Shown: positions 1 through 9,376 of the stretch, one piece after another
Layout of the letters: every line of letters starts with the position of its first letter
Position numbering within the stretch: the first letter of the stretch is position 1
Assembly: GCA_015180985.1 (NCBI GenBank)
Contig: CP054185.1
Location: forward strand, 3,223,225-3,287,224
Direction of reading: 5' to 3'
Length of the DNA stretch: 64,000 nucleotides
DNA from: Flammeovirgaceae bacterium
Lineage (GTDB): Bacteria > Bacteroidota > Bacteroidia > Cytophagales > Cyclobacteriaceae
Notes under the pieces: model-generated
The model's database searches: none
The model's input: the letters and a program-made list of their open reading frames with translations, nothing else
What the model was told of the DNA's origin: nothing
Made by a program: the position numbers and the translations under genes

Positions 1-313
1 TTAACTCAAAGGTAACCGGAATAAAGGGCGGCAGAGAAGCAAAGTTTTTACCCCCAATGATCATGGGCCAGTCGTAACCGAGCATCCAGATTTGCATAAC
101 CAGCGCCAAAATGGTGCCGGTCATACCAAACAGAAAGGCCGCAATAGGCAACCGGGTACGCTTATATCCAAGGGCCTCGTCAATACCGTGTACCGGAAAA
201 GGCGAGTATACCTCCTGGATTTTCACTCCGCTGGAACGCACTTTCCGGATGGCCTCCAGCAGCACGTCCTCGTCATCGTAAATTCCAACTACAAAATGTT
301 TATCGGCATCCAT
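1..313 (-). CDS. actD: Alternative complex III subunit ActD (DUF3341), 5' part
   Basis: N-terminal part of a membrane subunit of alternative complex III; the gene continues past the left edge of the window. Translating the minus strand from the ATG at 313 gives a continuous frame of about 104 codons. It starts MDADKHFVVGIYDDEDVLLE, a soluble ferredoxin-like segment, followed by a hydrophobic stretch around residues 60-82 (AAFLFGMTGTILALVMQIWM). This order and spacing match DUF3341 proteins, which are called ActD. It starts two bases after the actC stop, so it is co-transcribed with actC. Family identity is inferred from sequence pattern and from gene order (actA-B-C-D). Confidence 0.88.
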   Translation of the reverse strand, partial: MDADKHFVVGIYDDEDVLLEAIRKVRSSGVKIQEVYSPFPVHGIDEALGYKRTRLPIAAFLFGMTGTILALVMQIWMLGYDWPMIIGGKNFASLPPFIPVTFEL

Positions 314-315
314 GC

Positions 316-1686
316 TTATTTCTTTTCAGAGGTTGATTTCAAAATACTTTTCACTTCGGCCATGTTGATAACAGGGAAGAATTTGGCAAACAAAAAGAAC
401 GCGGTGAAGAAAATACCAAACGTAAAGATGTACTGTCCCACATCATACATGGTCGGGTAAAACATTGTCCAGCTTGACGGAATGTAGTCGCGGTGGATGG
501 AGGTTACGATAATCACAAACCGCTCAAACCACATCCCGATGTTTACAATAATGGAAAGAACAAAAGTGGCCACAATGCTGGTGCGGATTTTCTTAATCCA
601 GAATAACTGGGGCGAAATCACATTACAGGTCATCATCGACCAGTATGCCCAGGCGTACGGGCCCTGCACGCGGTTATAGAAGGCGTACCCTTCATACGGA
701 ACACGCGAATACCAGGAGATGAAAAGCTCGGTGATGTACGCGATACCAACAATTGATCCGGTAATAATGATGATGATGTTCATCAACTCAATATGATACA
801 CCGTAATATATTGTTCGAGCTTAAACACCTTACGGGTTACCAGCAGCAGGGTTAATACCATGGCAAAGCCGGAGAAGATAGCACCGGCAACGAAGTAAGG
901 CGGAAAGATGGTGGTGTGCCACCCTGGAATAACCGAGGTTGCAAAGTCGAACGATACAATGGTGTGAACCGAAAGCACCAGCGGTGTTGAAAGGCCCGCC
1001 AGGATGAGCGCCACCGATTCGTAACGCATCCAGGTTTTGGCTCCGCCCTGCCAGCCGAAACTCAGCGCGTTATAGGCCAGCGCACGGATTTTATTGCCTT
1101 GCACAACGGCCCTATCGCGAATTACGGCAAAGTCAGGAATAAGTCCCATGTACCAAAACACGAGTGATACCGTGAAGTATGTTGAGATGGCAAACACGTC
1201 CCACAGCAGGGGCGAGTTGAAGTTTACCCACAGCGAACCAAAGGTGTTGGGCAGCGGAAGTGCCCAGTAAAAGCCCAGCCACAAACGGCCCATGTGGAAG
1301 CCGGGGAAACTGGCTGCACAAATAACCGCGAAAATAGTCATCGCCTCAGCTGCCCGGTTGATGGACATACGCCAACGCTGACGGAACAACAGCAAGATGG
1401 CCGATATCAAGGTACCTGCGTGACCAATACCGACCCACCATACGAAGTTGGTGATATCCCACGCCCAACCTACGGTTTTGTTAAGGCCCCACACCCCGAT
1501 GCCGTGCCACAGGAGCATCCAGCAGCAGTAGGCACCCCACGACAGCAAAGCCAACGAAACGCCAAAGGCCATCCACCACAGGCGGGTAGGTTTGCCTTCA
1601 ACCTGGCGGCTGATGTCGTGCGAAACGTCCTTCAGGGTTTTGGTTCCGGTAATTAAGGGTTCGCGTATTGCTGAAACTACTTGCAT
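316..1686 (-). CDS. actC: Alternative complex III membrane subunit ActC (NrfD-like)
   Basis: 456-residue polytopic protein of the NrfD/polysulfide reductase membrane family, with about ten hydrophobic segments. ActC is the quinol-interacting membrane subunit of alternative complex III, which oxidises menaquinol and passes electrons to cytochrome c or directly to a haem-copper oxidase. The N-terminal segment (residues 1-35) is soluble, and the first membrane span begins near residue 38. It lies 27 bp after actB and two bases before actD, in the standard act order. The length and the conserved-looking central part (WVNFNSPLLWDVFAISTYF region) fit ActC rather than the smaller NrfD of nitrite reductases. 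The second NrfD-like subunit, ActF, is not in the window and would be expected further left. Confidence 0.93.
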   Translation of the reverse strand: MQVVSAIREPLITGTKTLKDVSHDISRQVEGKPTRLWWMAFGVSLALLSWGAYCCWMLLWHGIGVWGLNKTVGWAWDITNFVWWVGIGHAGTLISAILLLFRQRWRMSINRAAEAMTIFAVICAASFPGFHMGRLWLGFYWALPLPNTFGSLWVNFNSPLLWDVFAISTYFTVSLVFWYMGLIPDFAVIRDRAVVQGNKIRALAYNALSFGWQGGAKTWMRYESVALILAGLSTPLVLSVHTIVSFDFATSVIPGWHTTIFPPYFVAGAIFSGFAMVLTLLLVTRKVFKLEQYITVYHIELMNIIIIITGSIVGIAYITELFISWYSRVPYEGYAFYNRVQGPYAWAYWSMMTCNVISPQLFWIKKIRTSIVATFVLSIIVNIGMWFERFVIIVTSIHRDYIPSSWTMFYPTMYDVGQYIFTFGIFFTAFFLFAKFFPVINMAEVKSILKSTSEKK

Positions 1687-1713
1687 GTGTTCTTTTCCGT
1701 TACTCGTTAATGA

Positions 1714-4700
1714 TTATGCTTTTACTTCTTCTTTATTTCTCACTTTGGTCAGGTACCAGATGTTGGGTTTCACACCCACTTCTTCAAGCACCTGGTACGC
1801 TCTCGGGTTACCCGTTTTCTTATCGATACCATAAGGCCTGTTTTCATCGGCCGGGCTAATCTGCAGCAACTTGCTGATGCGGCTTTCCGGATCATTTACA
1901 TCGCCAAATACAATGGCACCGGTTGAACACGCAGCCTGGCAGGCTGTAATTATTTCTCCATCCTTAAGGGGCCGCTTTTCTTTTTTGGCCTGCAGTTTTC
2001 CCTGCTGGATACGTTGTACGCAGAAAGAACATTTTTCCATTACCCCGCGCGAACGAACCGTTACGTCAGGATTGAGCACCATTTTACCCAGCGAAGTATT
2101 CATAGCCGGATTAACCTGTTCAAACTGCCGGTTGTCGTGATACTTGAACCAGTTGAACCGCCTTACTTTATACGGGCAGTTGTTGGCGCAATAACGTGTT
2201 CCGATACAACGGTTATACGTCATCTGGTTTAAACCTTCGGTGCTATGGGTGGTAGCAGCCACCGGGCACACCGTTTCGCACGGAGCATTGTTGCAATGCT
2301 GGCACAGCATGGGCTGAAATACCACTTCCGGATTTTCGGCCGCTTTTTCCAGGCCTTTCAGATCATGCACATCGGCATTGGTGCTGTAGTAGCGGTCAAT
2401 ACGCAGCCAGTGCATTTCCCTGCGGTTGATTACTTCCTGGCGACCCACCAGGTGTACGTTGTTCTCTACATTACAGGCCACCACACACGCACCACAACCA
2501 ATACAGGTGTTCAGATCAATGGCCATGCCCCAGTGGTGGTTTTTGTAATCGTGGCCTTTCCACATTGAAAGCCTGCCCGGTTCCACTTTATGATTCGGAT
2601 CCTTCCAGGTAGCCACTTTGGGCCGGTACCTGCCGGCACCCGCATCATTTTTAAATTCAGTAAGAACGGTTTCCTGAATAACCGTTGCCCGCTTCATGTA
2701 GGTTTGATTGGTTTGCGTGGTGGCAAGCCAATAGCGTTCATCCAGCATCTGCAGGGTTGCCCCGGTAGCAACAAACGACCATGACCCGTTAACAACCGCA
2801 GCAAACGGATATGCATTAACGCCAATACCATCAGCCACTTTGCCGGCACGGGTACGACCATACCCCAGGGGTATGCCGATAGTTCCGGGTGTTTGACCGG
2901 GCTGTACCAGCACCGGTAGTTTTACTGTTTTACCGTTTGCCGTAATGCTGGCGTATTTTGTTTTTGCTTCGGAGAAATTGATTTCTTTAGCATCGGCCGG
3001 TGATACGGTAACGTAGTGTTCCCACACGGCTTTGGTTATCGGGTCGGGCAGTTCCTGCAACAACGGATTGTTAGCCTGCGAGCCATTGCCTACCGTTCCG
3101 TTTTCATATACAAACAACTCGATACCACCTGATTTGACTGCTGCAATGGCGTTGGCTGCACCTTCTACATTTCCCGCAAACGATACACTTGCTGATTCTA
3201 CAGGAAGTTCAAGCACGCCATCATACAGGCACTTATCCCACCAGGCCCGCAGGTTACCGCCCTTAAAGAACCAGGTCTTCCAGTTGCTTTTCAGAATTTC
3301 ATAATAATCCACGTTGGTTTCGCCTGCCCAGATGAGCAAACTCTCCTGTGCGGCTCGGGTTTTAAATATCGGGCTGATGGCCGGCTGGGCTATACTAAAG
3401 TGATTTTTCTTCGGCTCAGCATCGTTCCATGCTTCCAGATAATGGTGATCGGGGGCAAGGTATTCACACTCAACACCGGTTTCGTCTTCTTTATAAGTAG
3501 TGGAGACTTTTAATCCGACCTTTTTAAGAGCGCCCGTCAGCTTTTCTCCCAGCGGGTGATCATACACCGGGTTGCAGTTATAGAAAATTACACCGGCTAC
3601 ATTACCCGCATCGGCATCATTGATGAAGTTGAGCATCGCCTCATCATTTCCCTGCCTGTAGTTAACCGGGATATGCGGCAGTATAGTTGAGCCGTAGTTG
3701 CCGAGCATATCGTTAATGGAATTAACCACCACCTGCACGGACTTGTTGTTTGAGCCTGCCACTACCAGCGATTTACCGCGGTTCTCCCAAAGTTCATCGG
3801 CTGCTTTGGCCAGGTACGGCTTGTCAATTCCACCGGTAACGCTGCTCCGGCCGGCCTTGGCGGCCAGTAAATTATACAGTTGCACTACCACGGCTCCCTC
3901 TTCCGAAGGTTTAATCTGAACGCGGTGGTCGGCATTGGCCCCGGTAAGCGTCATGCCTGCTTCGAAATGGTAATGGCGCGACATGTCGCGTTTCTCCTCA
4001 CTCACTTCGCGGGTCTGGGCATACTGCTTGGTAAACTCAATGGGCGAGAGCCAGGTACACAAAAAGTCGGCCGCCACACTTACAATCACATTAGCTTTGC
4101 TGAAATCGTACGAGGGAATCATGGCTTTGCCAAACGATTCCTCATTGGCTTTCAGCATACCGTACATCGACACCTGGTCGTACTGAATATGCTCGGTGGT
4201 GGGGTATTTTGCTTTAAATTTTTCAATAACTGCTTTGGTGGAAGGGCTCAGCACCGTGTTGCTTACAATGGCAATCTTGCCGTTGCTTACTCGGATAGCG
4301 CCCAGTTTATCCATCACCATCTGGTCGAGTACCTCCCACGAGGCGCTTTTTGTTTCGCCTACACGGGGTCCGCGAAGGCGGGAATTATCGTATAACGAAA
4401 GTACAGATGCCTCTACCTGGGCACTGGTTCCTCCTTTGGTTACGCCTGAAAGTTTATTGCCATCAACTTTTATGGGCCGTCCCTCGCGCACCTTTACAAC
4501 AATGCTGCAGTAATCGCCACCATTAGTATAGGTTGAGGCATAGTAGTTCGGCAAACTGGGGTCAACATCCAGCGGTTTGTCTACATACGGGATGGCTTTG
4601 CGAACAGGCGCTTCGCAGGCCGCCAGCGAAACCGCGGCCACACCAAAACCCATCATCTTTAAAAAGTCTCTGCGGCTGTGGCCCAGATCATCTTCCGGGG

Positions 4701-4803
4701 CGGGCGGTTGTCCGAACTCGTTATGCGCATGCTTAACAAATTCAGGCGCGTTGCTTAGTTCATCCAGTCCTTTCCAATATACCTTCGTAGCTTTTTCTTC
4801 CAT
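1714..4803 (-). CDS. actB: Alternative complex III iron-sulfur subunit ActB (TAT-variant molybdopterin-oxidoreductase-like)
   Basis: 1029-residue periplasmic electron-transfer subunit. Residues about 43-62 hold a twin-arginine-like export signal (RRDFLKMMGFGVAAVSLAAC) that ends in a lipobox cysteine, so the protein is probably an exported lipoprotein. The long N-terminal half resembles molybdopterin oxidoreductases. In this family it is known to lack the cofactor. The C-terminal part, from about residue 765, carries ferredoxin-type cysteine clusters: CIGCGACVVAC, CQHCNNAPCETVC, CIGTRYCANNC and CSFC. These would bind three 4Fe-4S clusters and one 3Fe-4S cluster in characterised homologues. It sits between actA and actC in one operon. 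The fusion of a molybdopterin-like half with an iron-sulfur half is typical of ActB. Confidence 0.95.
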   Translation of the reverse strand: MEEKATKVYWKGLDELSNAPEFVKHAHNEFGQPPAPEDDLGHSRRDFLKMMGFGVAAVSLAACEAPVRKAIPYVDKPLDVDPSLPNYYASTYTNGGDYCSIVVKVREGRPIKVDGNKLSGVTKGGTSAQVEASVLSLYDNSRLRGPRVGETKSASWEVLDQMVMDKLGAIRVSNGKIAIVSNTVLSPSTKAVIEKFKAKYPTTEHIQYDQVSMYGMLKANEESFGKAMIPSYDFSKANVIVSVAADFLCTWLSPIEFTKQYAQTREVSEEKRDMSRHYHFEAGMTLTGANADHRVQIKPSEEGAVVVQLYNLLAAKAGRSSVTGGIDKPYLAKAADELWENRGKSLVVAGSNNKSVQVVVNSINDMLGNYGSTILPHIPVNYRQGNDEAMLNFINDADAGNVAGVIFYNCNPVYDHPLGEKLTGALKKVGLKVSTTYKEDETGVECEYLAPDHHYLEAWNDAEPKKNHFSIAQPAISPIFKTRAAQESLLIWAGETNVDYYEILKSNWKTWFFKGGNLRAWWDKCLYDGVLELPVESASVSFAGNVEGAANAIAAVKSGGIELFVYENGTVGNGSQANNPLLQELPDPITKAVWEHYVTVSPADAKEINFSEAKTKYASITANGKTVKLPVLVQPGQTPGTIGIPLGYGRTRAGKVADGIGVNAYPFAAVVNGSWSFVATGATLQMLDERYWLATTQTNQTYMKRATVIQETVLTEFKNDAGAGRYRPKVATWKDPNHKVEPGRLSMWKGHDYKNHHWGMAIDLNTCIGCGACVVACNVENNVHLVGRQEVINRREMHWLRIDRYYSTNADVHDLKGLEKAAENPEVVFQPMLCQHCNNAPCETVCPVAATTHSTEGLNQMTYNRCIGTRYCANNCPYKVRRFNWFKYHDNRQFEQVNPAMNTSLGKMVLNPDVTVRSRGVMEKCSFCVQRIQQGKLQAKKEKRPLKDGEIITACQAACSTGAIVFGDVNDPESRISKLLQISPADENRPYGIDKKTGNPRAYQVLEEVGVKPNIWYLTKVRNKEEVKA

Positions 4804-4844
4804 TTGTATATAGCGAAGCGTTAAAAATGTAGAACTCTAAACAA

Positions 4845-6101
4845 TTAATAATGGCACTTGGCACATTCAAGGCCGCCAATATCCTCCACTTTCATCGGCT
4901 GCTTGCTGGCCGCATTGTGCAGTTCAACCAGCTTATCGTAGTAGGCGTTACCTTTTGAATTTACATCGGTTTTCCGGTGGCAGTCAATGCACCAGCCCAT
5001 CGTTAAAAGCGAGTATTGCTTAACCACATCCATAGTTTCGATAGGACCGTGGCAGGTTTGGCACTCTATGCCGCCAACCACTACATGCTGGGCATGGTTA
5101 AAATAGGCCAGGTCGGGGAGGTTATGAATGCGCACCCATTCGATGGGTTTTTGATTAGGGCCGTAGGTTTTTGTTTCGGGCTGCCAGTCGGCCGCAGCCC
5201 AAAGTTTCTGTATCTGAGGTGACTCTGTTTTTACTGCACTATGGCAGTTCATACAAATATTAACCGAAGGAATGGTGGCACTCTTTCCTTTAAGCGTACC
5301 CACGTGGCAATACTTGCAATCAATTTCGTAAGCACCGGCATGAAGTTTATGTGAAAAGGCAATAGGTTGCTTAGGGGCATAACCCTGTTGAATACCAATT
5401 GAGTATAAACCGTTGATTACTGCTTTAAAACCCAACGAGGCCACAATAAAGACAACCAGAAAAGCAAAACCAGGACTACGGGTAATGCTGCCAATGGTGA
5501 TGGGCGAATGAACAATTTCGCGGTCTTCTTCACTTAATGTTTTTTGATACAAGAAGCGTTTCAGGGCCGACACCAGGAAACCAAGAATAACAACCAACAG
5601 AACCAGGATGATAACCATGCCGATAAGAATGGCATTGAGGTACGCAGCCGGTACCCCCTGACCCCCGCCATCAGTTGAAGTTGCCGGGGCGGTGGCAGCA
5701 ACCGGTGGACCTTTTTTGGTTTCGTCCTGCACATAGGCCAAAATGGCCATAATCTGTTCGTCTTTCAGGCCGGTAAAGGCCGTCATTTGGGTTTTTCCGT
5801 AATCATTATAGAGTTTAACAGCATATTCATCGCCACTGGCGATTACAGCCGCTGAGTTGCGGATAAATGCCTTAATCCAATCAATGGAGGGAGCACGGTT
5901 GTAAACATTTTCAAGAGCCGGGCCCACCAGTTTCTGGTGTACGCGATGACAGGTTTTGCAATTGGCATTAAATAATGATTCGCCCTCGGCAATGATTGCC
6001 GCATCAGTTGGTATATCCTGAGCGGTGGTAGGCGATAAGGAAAAAACGAGAATGAGCGCAATGATGACTTTTGAAAATAGTGGCGGAAAGAATTTTATCA
6101 T
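4845..6101 (-). CDS. actA: Alternative complex III multihaem cytochrome c ActA with extra N-terminal haem domain
   Basis: 418-residue membrane-anchored c-type cytochrome, first gene of the act operon. It contains six CxxCH motifs: CKTCH near residue 48 in an N-terminal monohaem cytochrome c domain (residues about 30-130), then CKYCH, CMNCH, CQTCH, CIDCH and CAKCH in the C-terminal pentahaem part. An N-terminal signal/anchor covers residues 1-28. Two hydrophobic segments, near 155-180 and 210-232, connect the two parts. The pentahaem part plus one membrane span is the usual ActA. The preceding single-haem domain resembles the separate monohaem subunit ActE, so this looks like a fusion. Its role is to collect electrons from ActB and deliver them to the terminal oxidase. 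Confidence 0.93.
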   Translation of the reverse strand: MIKFFPPLFSKVIIALILVFSLSPTTAQDIPTDAAIIAEGESLFNANCKTCHRVHQKLVGPALENVYNRAPSIDWIKAFIRNSAAVIASGDEYAVKLYNDYGKTQMTAFTGLKDEQIMAILAYVQDETKKGPPVAATAPATSTDGGGQGVPAAYLNAILIGMVIILVLLVVILGFLVSALKRFLYQKTLSEEDREIVHSPITIGSITRSPGFAFLVVFIVASLGFKAVINGLYSIGIQQGYAPKQPIAFSHKLHAGAYEIDCKYCHVGTLKGKSATIPSVNICMNCHSAVKTESPQIQKLWAAADWQPETKTYGPNQKPIEWVRIHNLPDLAYFNHAQHVVVGGIECQTCHGPIETMDVVKQYSLLTMGWCIDCHRKTDVNSKGNAYYDKLVELHNAASKQPMKVEDIGGLECAKCHY

Positions 6102-6136
6102 GATAGGTTTAGTATCCGTTTTACATCAAAGGTGCA

Positions 6137-6167
6137 CAAATCTACTACCCGAAGGGGTTTTTTCAAA
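6137..6167 (-). promoter_or_regulatory. Promoter of the act (alternative complex III) operon
   Basis: Read on the minus strand, TTTG at 6167-6164 is followed after 19 bases by TAGATTTG at 6144-6137. This is an exact match to the Bacteroidetes sigma-70 pattern TTTG / TAnnTTTG with standard spacing. Transcription would begin near 6131, about 30 bases before the actA ATG at 6101. The call rests on pattern match and position. Confidence 0.75.
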
Positions 6168-6308
6168 TTTATTTTACCGTGCTGCTTCATTTATTTAAAC
6201 CGGCTTTTTACGAAGTTCAGGGGCTGATAAAACCCGTGTAGTGTTACAGTAAACTACTTAAACAAAATTATTTAGAACTAATATAAACAGTTTCAAAAAA
6301 CTTCGAAA

Positions 6309-6878
6309 ATGACCCCGTTTGAATATGTTATTGTTTTGATTTCCATCATCCTCGGACTGGGGATTACAGTTATTCTTTCCGGGGTGGCCGGACTCATCAG
6401 GCAATGGCGGAAGATGGCTGTGTACTGGCCTTACCTGATTTGGGTTGTCTTAGTTTTTGTCATGCACATACATGAATGGTGGAACATGTATGCCTAGCGC
6501 ACCATGCAAGATTGGGATTTACCCGCTTTCCTTTTTATTATCCTTTACCCAATACTGCTGTTCATTTTGGCAAACCTGCTGTTCCCCGCGCAGTGGCGTA
6601 AGAAGAATCTGGATATGAAAATTTATTACTTCCGGATGTATCCGAAATTTTTTCTTACGGCACTGGCACTCATTGCTACAGCAGTGGCCAGCGATTTGAT
6701 TATAGCCGGACGACCCGTAAGGGAACAAGTACTTAAAGTTGTACTATTTATCATCTTGTTAATTATGTACGTAAGCAAACCTAAAAGTTCCTGGGCACAT
6801 AGTGTACTTGCACTTTTTCTGCTTACGGTGATGATAGCCAGCCTGATATTGCTAAGCGATGAATTGGTGATCAGGTAA
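6309..6878 (+). pseudogene. Small multi-span membrane protein gene interrupted by an in-frame TAG
   Basis: One reading frame of 190 codons is split by a single TAG at 6495-6497. The first part (62 codons) encodes two hydrophobic segments and ends HIHEWWNMYA. Seven bases later, in the same frame, an ATG at 6504 opens a 124-residue part with about four more segments (LPAFLFIILYPILLFILANL and following). Together they look like one six-span integral membrane protein of a type common in Bacteroidota, with a WW-containing loop between spans two and three. One base change would restore the frame. No function is recognised. Alternatives are a sequencing error or two separately translated halves. The gene stands alone between the act promoter and an ABC permease gene. 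Confidence 0.6.
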
Positions 6879-6973
6879 AGGGTACATTTTTTGTCAAAAA
6901 AGCCCTAAATATTACATACGGGTTACAAATTCTTAACACTTAAGTAGTTTCGTTAAAAACTACAGACCGAATC

Positions 6974-9376
6974 ATGCTAAGCAATTACTGGACGATTGCT
7001 ATCCGCTCTTTTTCGCGCCAGCGAAACAATGTGGTCATACTCTTTCTCGGTCTGGCTGCGGGTATCACCTGCTTTATTGTTACATTCTTGTTCTTTACCC
7101 ACGAAACCGGTTACGATACCTTTCACACCAATGCCGATCGGATTTTCAGGGTCCAGCAGAACCGATATAATAAAAATGAGCTTACCAACAGTTCGGCCAC
7201 ATCCAATTTCGGTATTGGTGCAGATATGGCAACCGAGTTACCCGAAGTTGAGCGTTATGTTATGTTCTTAAAAAACATCTGCATTGTGGTTAAGGATGGG
7301 GAGGTGTTTAAATCCGAACAATCAGGTTACGCTACCGAAGATTTCTTCAAGGTATTTTCCGTCCGCCTGCTGAAAGGCAACGATTCGCTGGTACTTGCCC
7401 GACCCTTTACCATTGCCCTGTCCGAATCGTTCAGCCGGACCATCTTTAAAGAGGAAGACCCGATTGGCAAAACCTTAAGCTGGCGCGGGTACATTGATAT
7501 AGAGGTTACCGGTGTTTTTGAAGACATGCCGGAAAAAAGCCACCAGGCTTTCGATGCCCTGTTCTCAATGGAAACGTATAAAAAGCGGGCAAGCAAGCTT
7601 GTGCTGGAAGAACCCTGGCGGTGGGATGGCTACTTTAATTATGTGATGCTGCACCGGCCTGACCAGTTGCAGGCGGTAATAGAAAAGTTACCCGACCTGA
7701 TTGAACGAAAAACCGGTAACTGGCTGCGCGAAACCGATCAGAAACTTGAAATCAACTTTCAGCCGCTCCGCTCCATTCACCTCGAAAGCAATTTCAGCGA
7801 TGAGTTTCGCCCAAATGGTAACAGGCAAACAGTTTATTTCCTCTTAACGGTTGGGTTGATGATGCTTATAATTGCGTGGGTGAATTATGTAAGCTTAGCC
7901 ACCGTACGCTCAATAGACCGCGCCAAAGAAGTAGGCATCCGAAAAGTAGTAGGCAGCCTGCGCAGCCAGCTCATCGGCCAGTTTTTAATGGAAGCATTCG
8001 TAATTAACCTTGCTGCTTTTTTTATCGCCTGGTTAACGGTGTGGATGTTGCTGCCGCAATTTTCAGAATGGTTTCAGCGCGACCTCCGTCTCGACTTCAG
8101 GTTCAGCCCTCAACTGGTTGCAGGCGCCCTGGTGTTACTTGCCATCAGCACACTTGCATCCGGTTTATACCCGGCATTTGTTATCTCAGGCATTGCACCA
8201 TCACAGATACTAAAAGGAAATTTCTCTTCCGGCAAACGCGGGCAACTGCTGCGCAAAACCATGGTACTTATTCCATTCACTATAACTATAGTACTTCTGA
8301 TCAGCCTGTATGCCCTGCATCTTCAGCTTAAGCTGATGCGAGAAAAAGAACTGGGCTTTGCGCCTGCCGGCCTGTTTGTTATTCAAAACTCCACCTTGTT
8401 TGATTCAACCCAGAACAGGCGGATAGACGCGTTTAAGAAAGAGGCTGCACGCATTGCAGGGGTAACCGGTTTAACTACCCTCACGTCATTGCCTGGTGAA
8501 TTTATTATCCCTTATGCCAACAGTGTACAGCGCATCGGAGCTGCCAAGGAAGATGTTAACCAGTACCGGTATTTTGAGGTTGACGAACACTTTGTTGAAT
8601 TACTGGGCATAACCCTGGTTGCCGGAAACGGATTCGGACCAGCCGCGGTACCCTATAAGGAAGTTTTGGTTAATGAAACAGCCAGCCGGCTGCTTGGTTT
8701 TTCAACACCCGAAGATGCCGTGGATGAAAAAGCCTTTTTCCTGGATGATACCGTTATGATTCGCGGGGTTATTCGCGACTATCACCACGAGTCGCCCAAG
8801 AGCAAAATTCAACCCGTATTTTATGTTTTCCACAAGGGTCGGACGAACTATTATGTTATCCGGCTGGAAAGCGAATCGCCAGAAACACGAAAACAAATCG
8901 AACAGTTGTTTATAAATACATTTCCGGGCCAGGCGCCCGAATCGTTTATGCTGATGGATAAATACGATTCACAATATGCCAGCGATGAGCGTCTGGGAAA
9001 AATCATCACCACGTTCACCATTGTACTGCTCGTTATTACCTGCACGGGTTTATTCAGCCTGGCTTCATTTACGGCCAAATTCCGGATGAAAGAAATCGGC
9101 ATCCGTAAAGTGATGGGTGCTTCAGCAAGCGATGCAGCCTTTCTGCTGGTAAAAGAATACCTGGTAATTGTACTTATAGCGCTGGCTGCAGGTATCCCGA
9201 TTGCTTTGAAAGTACTTGATGAATGGCTTACCTCGTTTACGGAGCGTATCGAAATAACGTGGTTTATTGTGGCAATACCTTCCCTCCTTGTTCTGCTTAT
9301 TGCACTGGCCACCATCCTGTGGCAAACGGTGAAATCGGCCCGGGCCAACCCGGTAACTGTGCTTAAATACGAGTAG
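6974..9376 (+). CDS. ABC transporter permease, FtsX/MacB type
   Basis: 800-residue permease of the FtsX superfamily. The order is: a span at about residues 20-42, a large periplasmic MacB-type domain (about 45-275), three spans (about 285-410) containing an FtsX motif (EVGIRKVVGSLRSQLIGQFL), then a second span, periplasmic domain and FtsX block ending near residue 800 (EIGIRKVMGASASDAAFLL). Such duplicated permeases are frequent in Bacteroidota and work with a separately encoded ATPase in antimicrobial-peptide or lipoprotein export. No ATPase gene is adjacent, so the substrate and partner are unknown. The 3' end overlaps the convergent TIGR02757 gene by 14 bp. Confidence 0.9.
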   Translation: MLSNYWTIAIRSFSRQRNNVVILFLGLAAGITCFIVTFLFFTHETGYDTFHTNADRIFRVQQNRYNKNELTNSSATSNFGIGADMATELPEVERYVMFLKNICIVVKDGEVFKSEQSGYATEDFFKVFSVRLLKGNDSLVLARPFTIALSESFSRTIFKEEDPIGKTLSWRGYIDIEVTGVFEDMPEKSHQAFDALFSMETYKKRASKLVLEEPWRWDGYFNYVMLHRPDQLQAVIEKLPDLIERKTGNWLRETDQKLEINFQPLRSIHLESNFSDEFRPNGNRQTVYFLLTVGLMMLIIAWVNYVSLATVRSIDRAKEVGIRKVVGSLRSQLIGQFLMEAFVINLAAFFIAWLTVWMLLPQFSEWFQRDLRLDFRFSPQLVAGALVLLAISTLASGLYPAFVISGIAPSQILKGNFSSGKRGQLLRKTMVLIPFTITIVLLISLYALHLQLKLMREKELGFAPAGLFVIQNSTLFDSTQNRRIDAFKKEAARIAGVTGLTTLTSLPGEFIIPYANSVQRIGAAKEDVNQYRYFEVDEHFVELLGITLVAGNGFGPAAVPYKEVLVNETASRLLGFSTPEDAVDEKAFFLDDTVMIRGVIRDYHHESPKSKIQPVFYVFHKGRTNYYVIRLESESPETRKQIEQLFINTFPGQAPESFMLMDKYDSQYASDERLGKIITTFTIVLLVITCTGLFSLASFTAKFRMKEIGIRKVMGASASDAAFLLVKEYLVIVLIALAAGIPIALKVLDEWLTSFTERIEITWFIVAIPSLLVLLIALATILWQTVKSARANPVTVLKYE

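Noticed and set aside
3880-4395. 171-codon open frame opposite actB
   Set aside because: It lies wholly within actB on the other strand and shows no domain or start context; long opposite frames are common in GC-balanced coding DNA.
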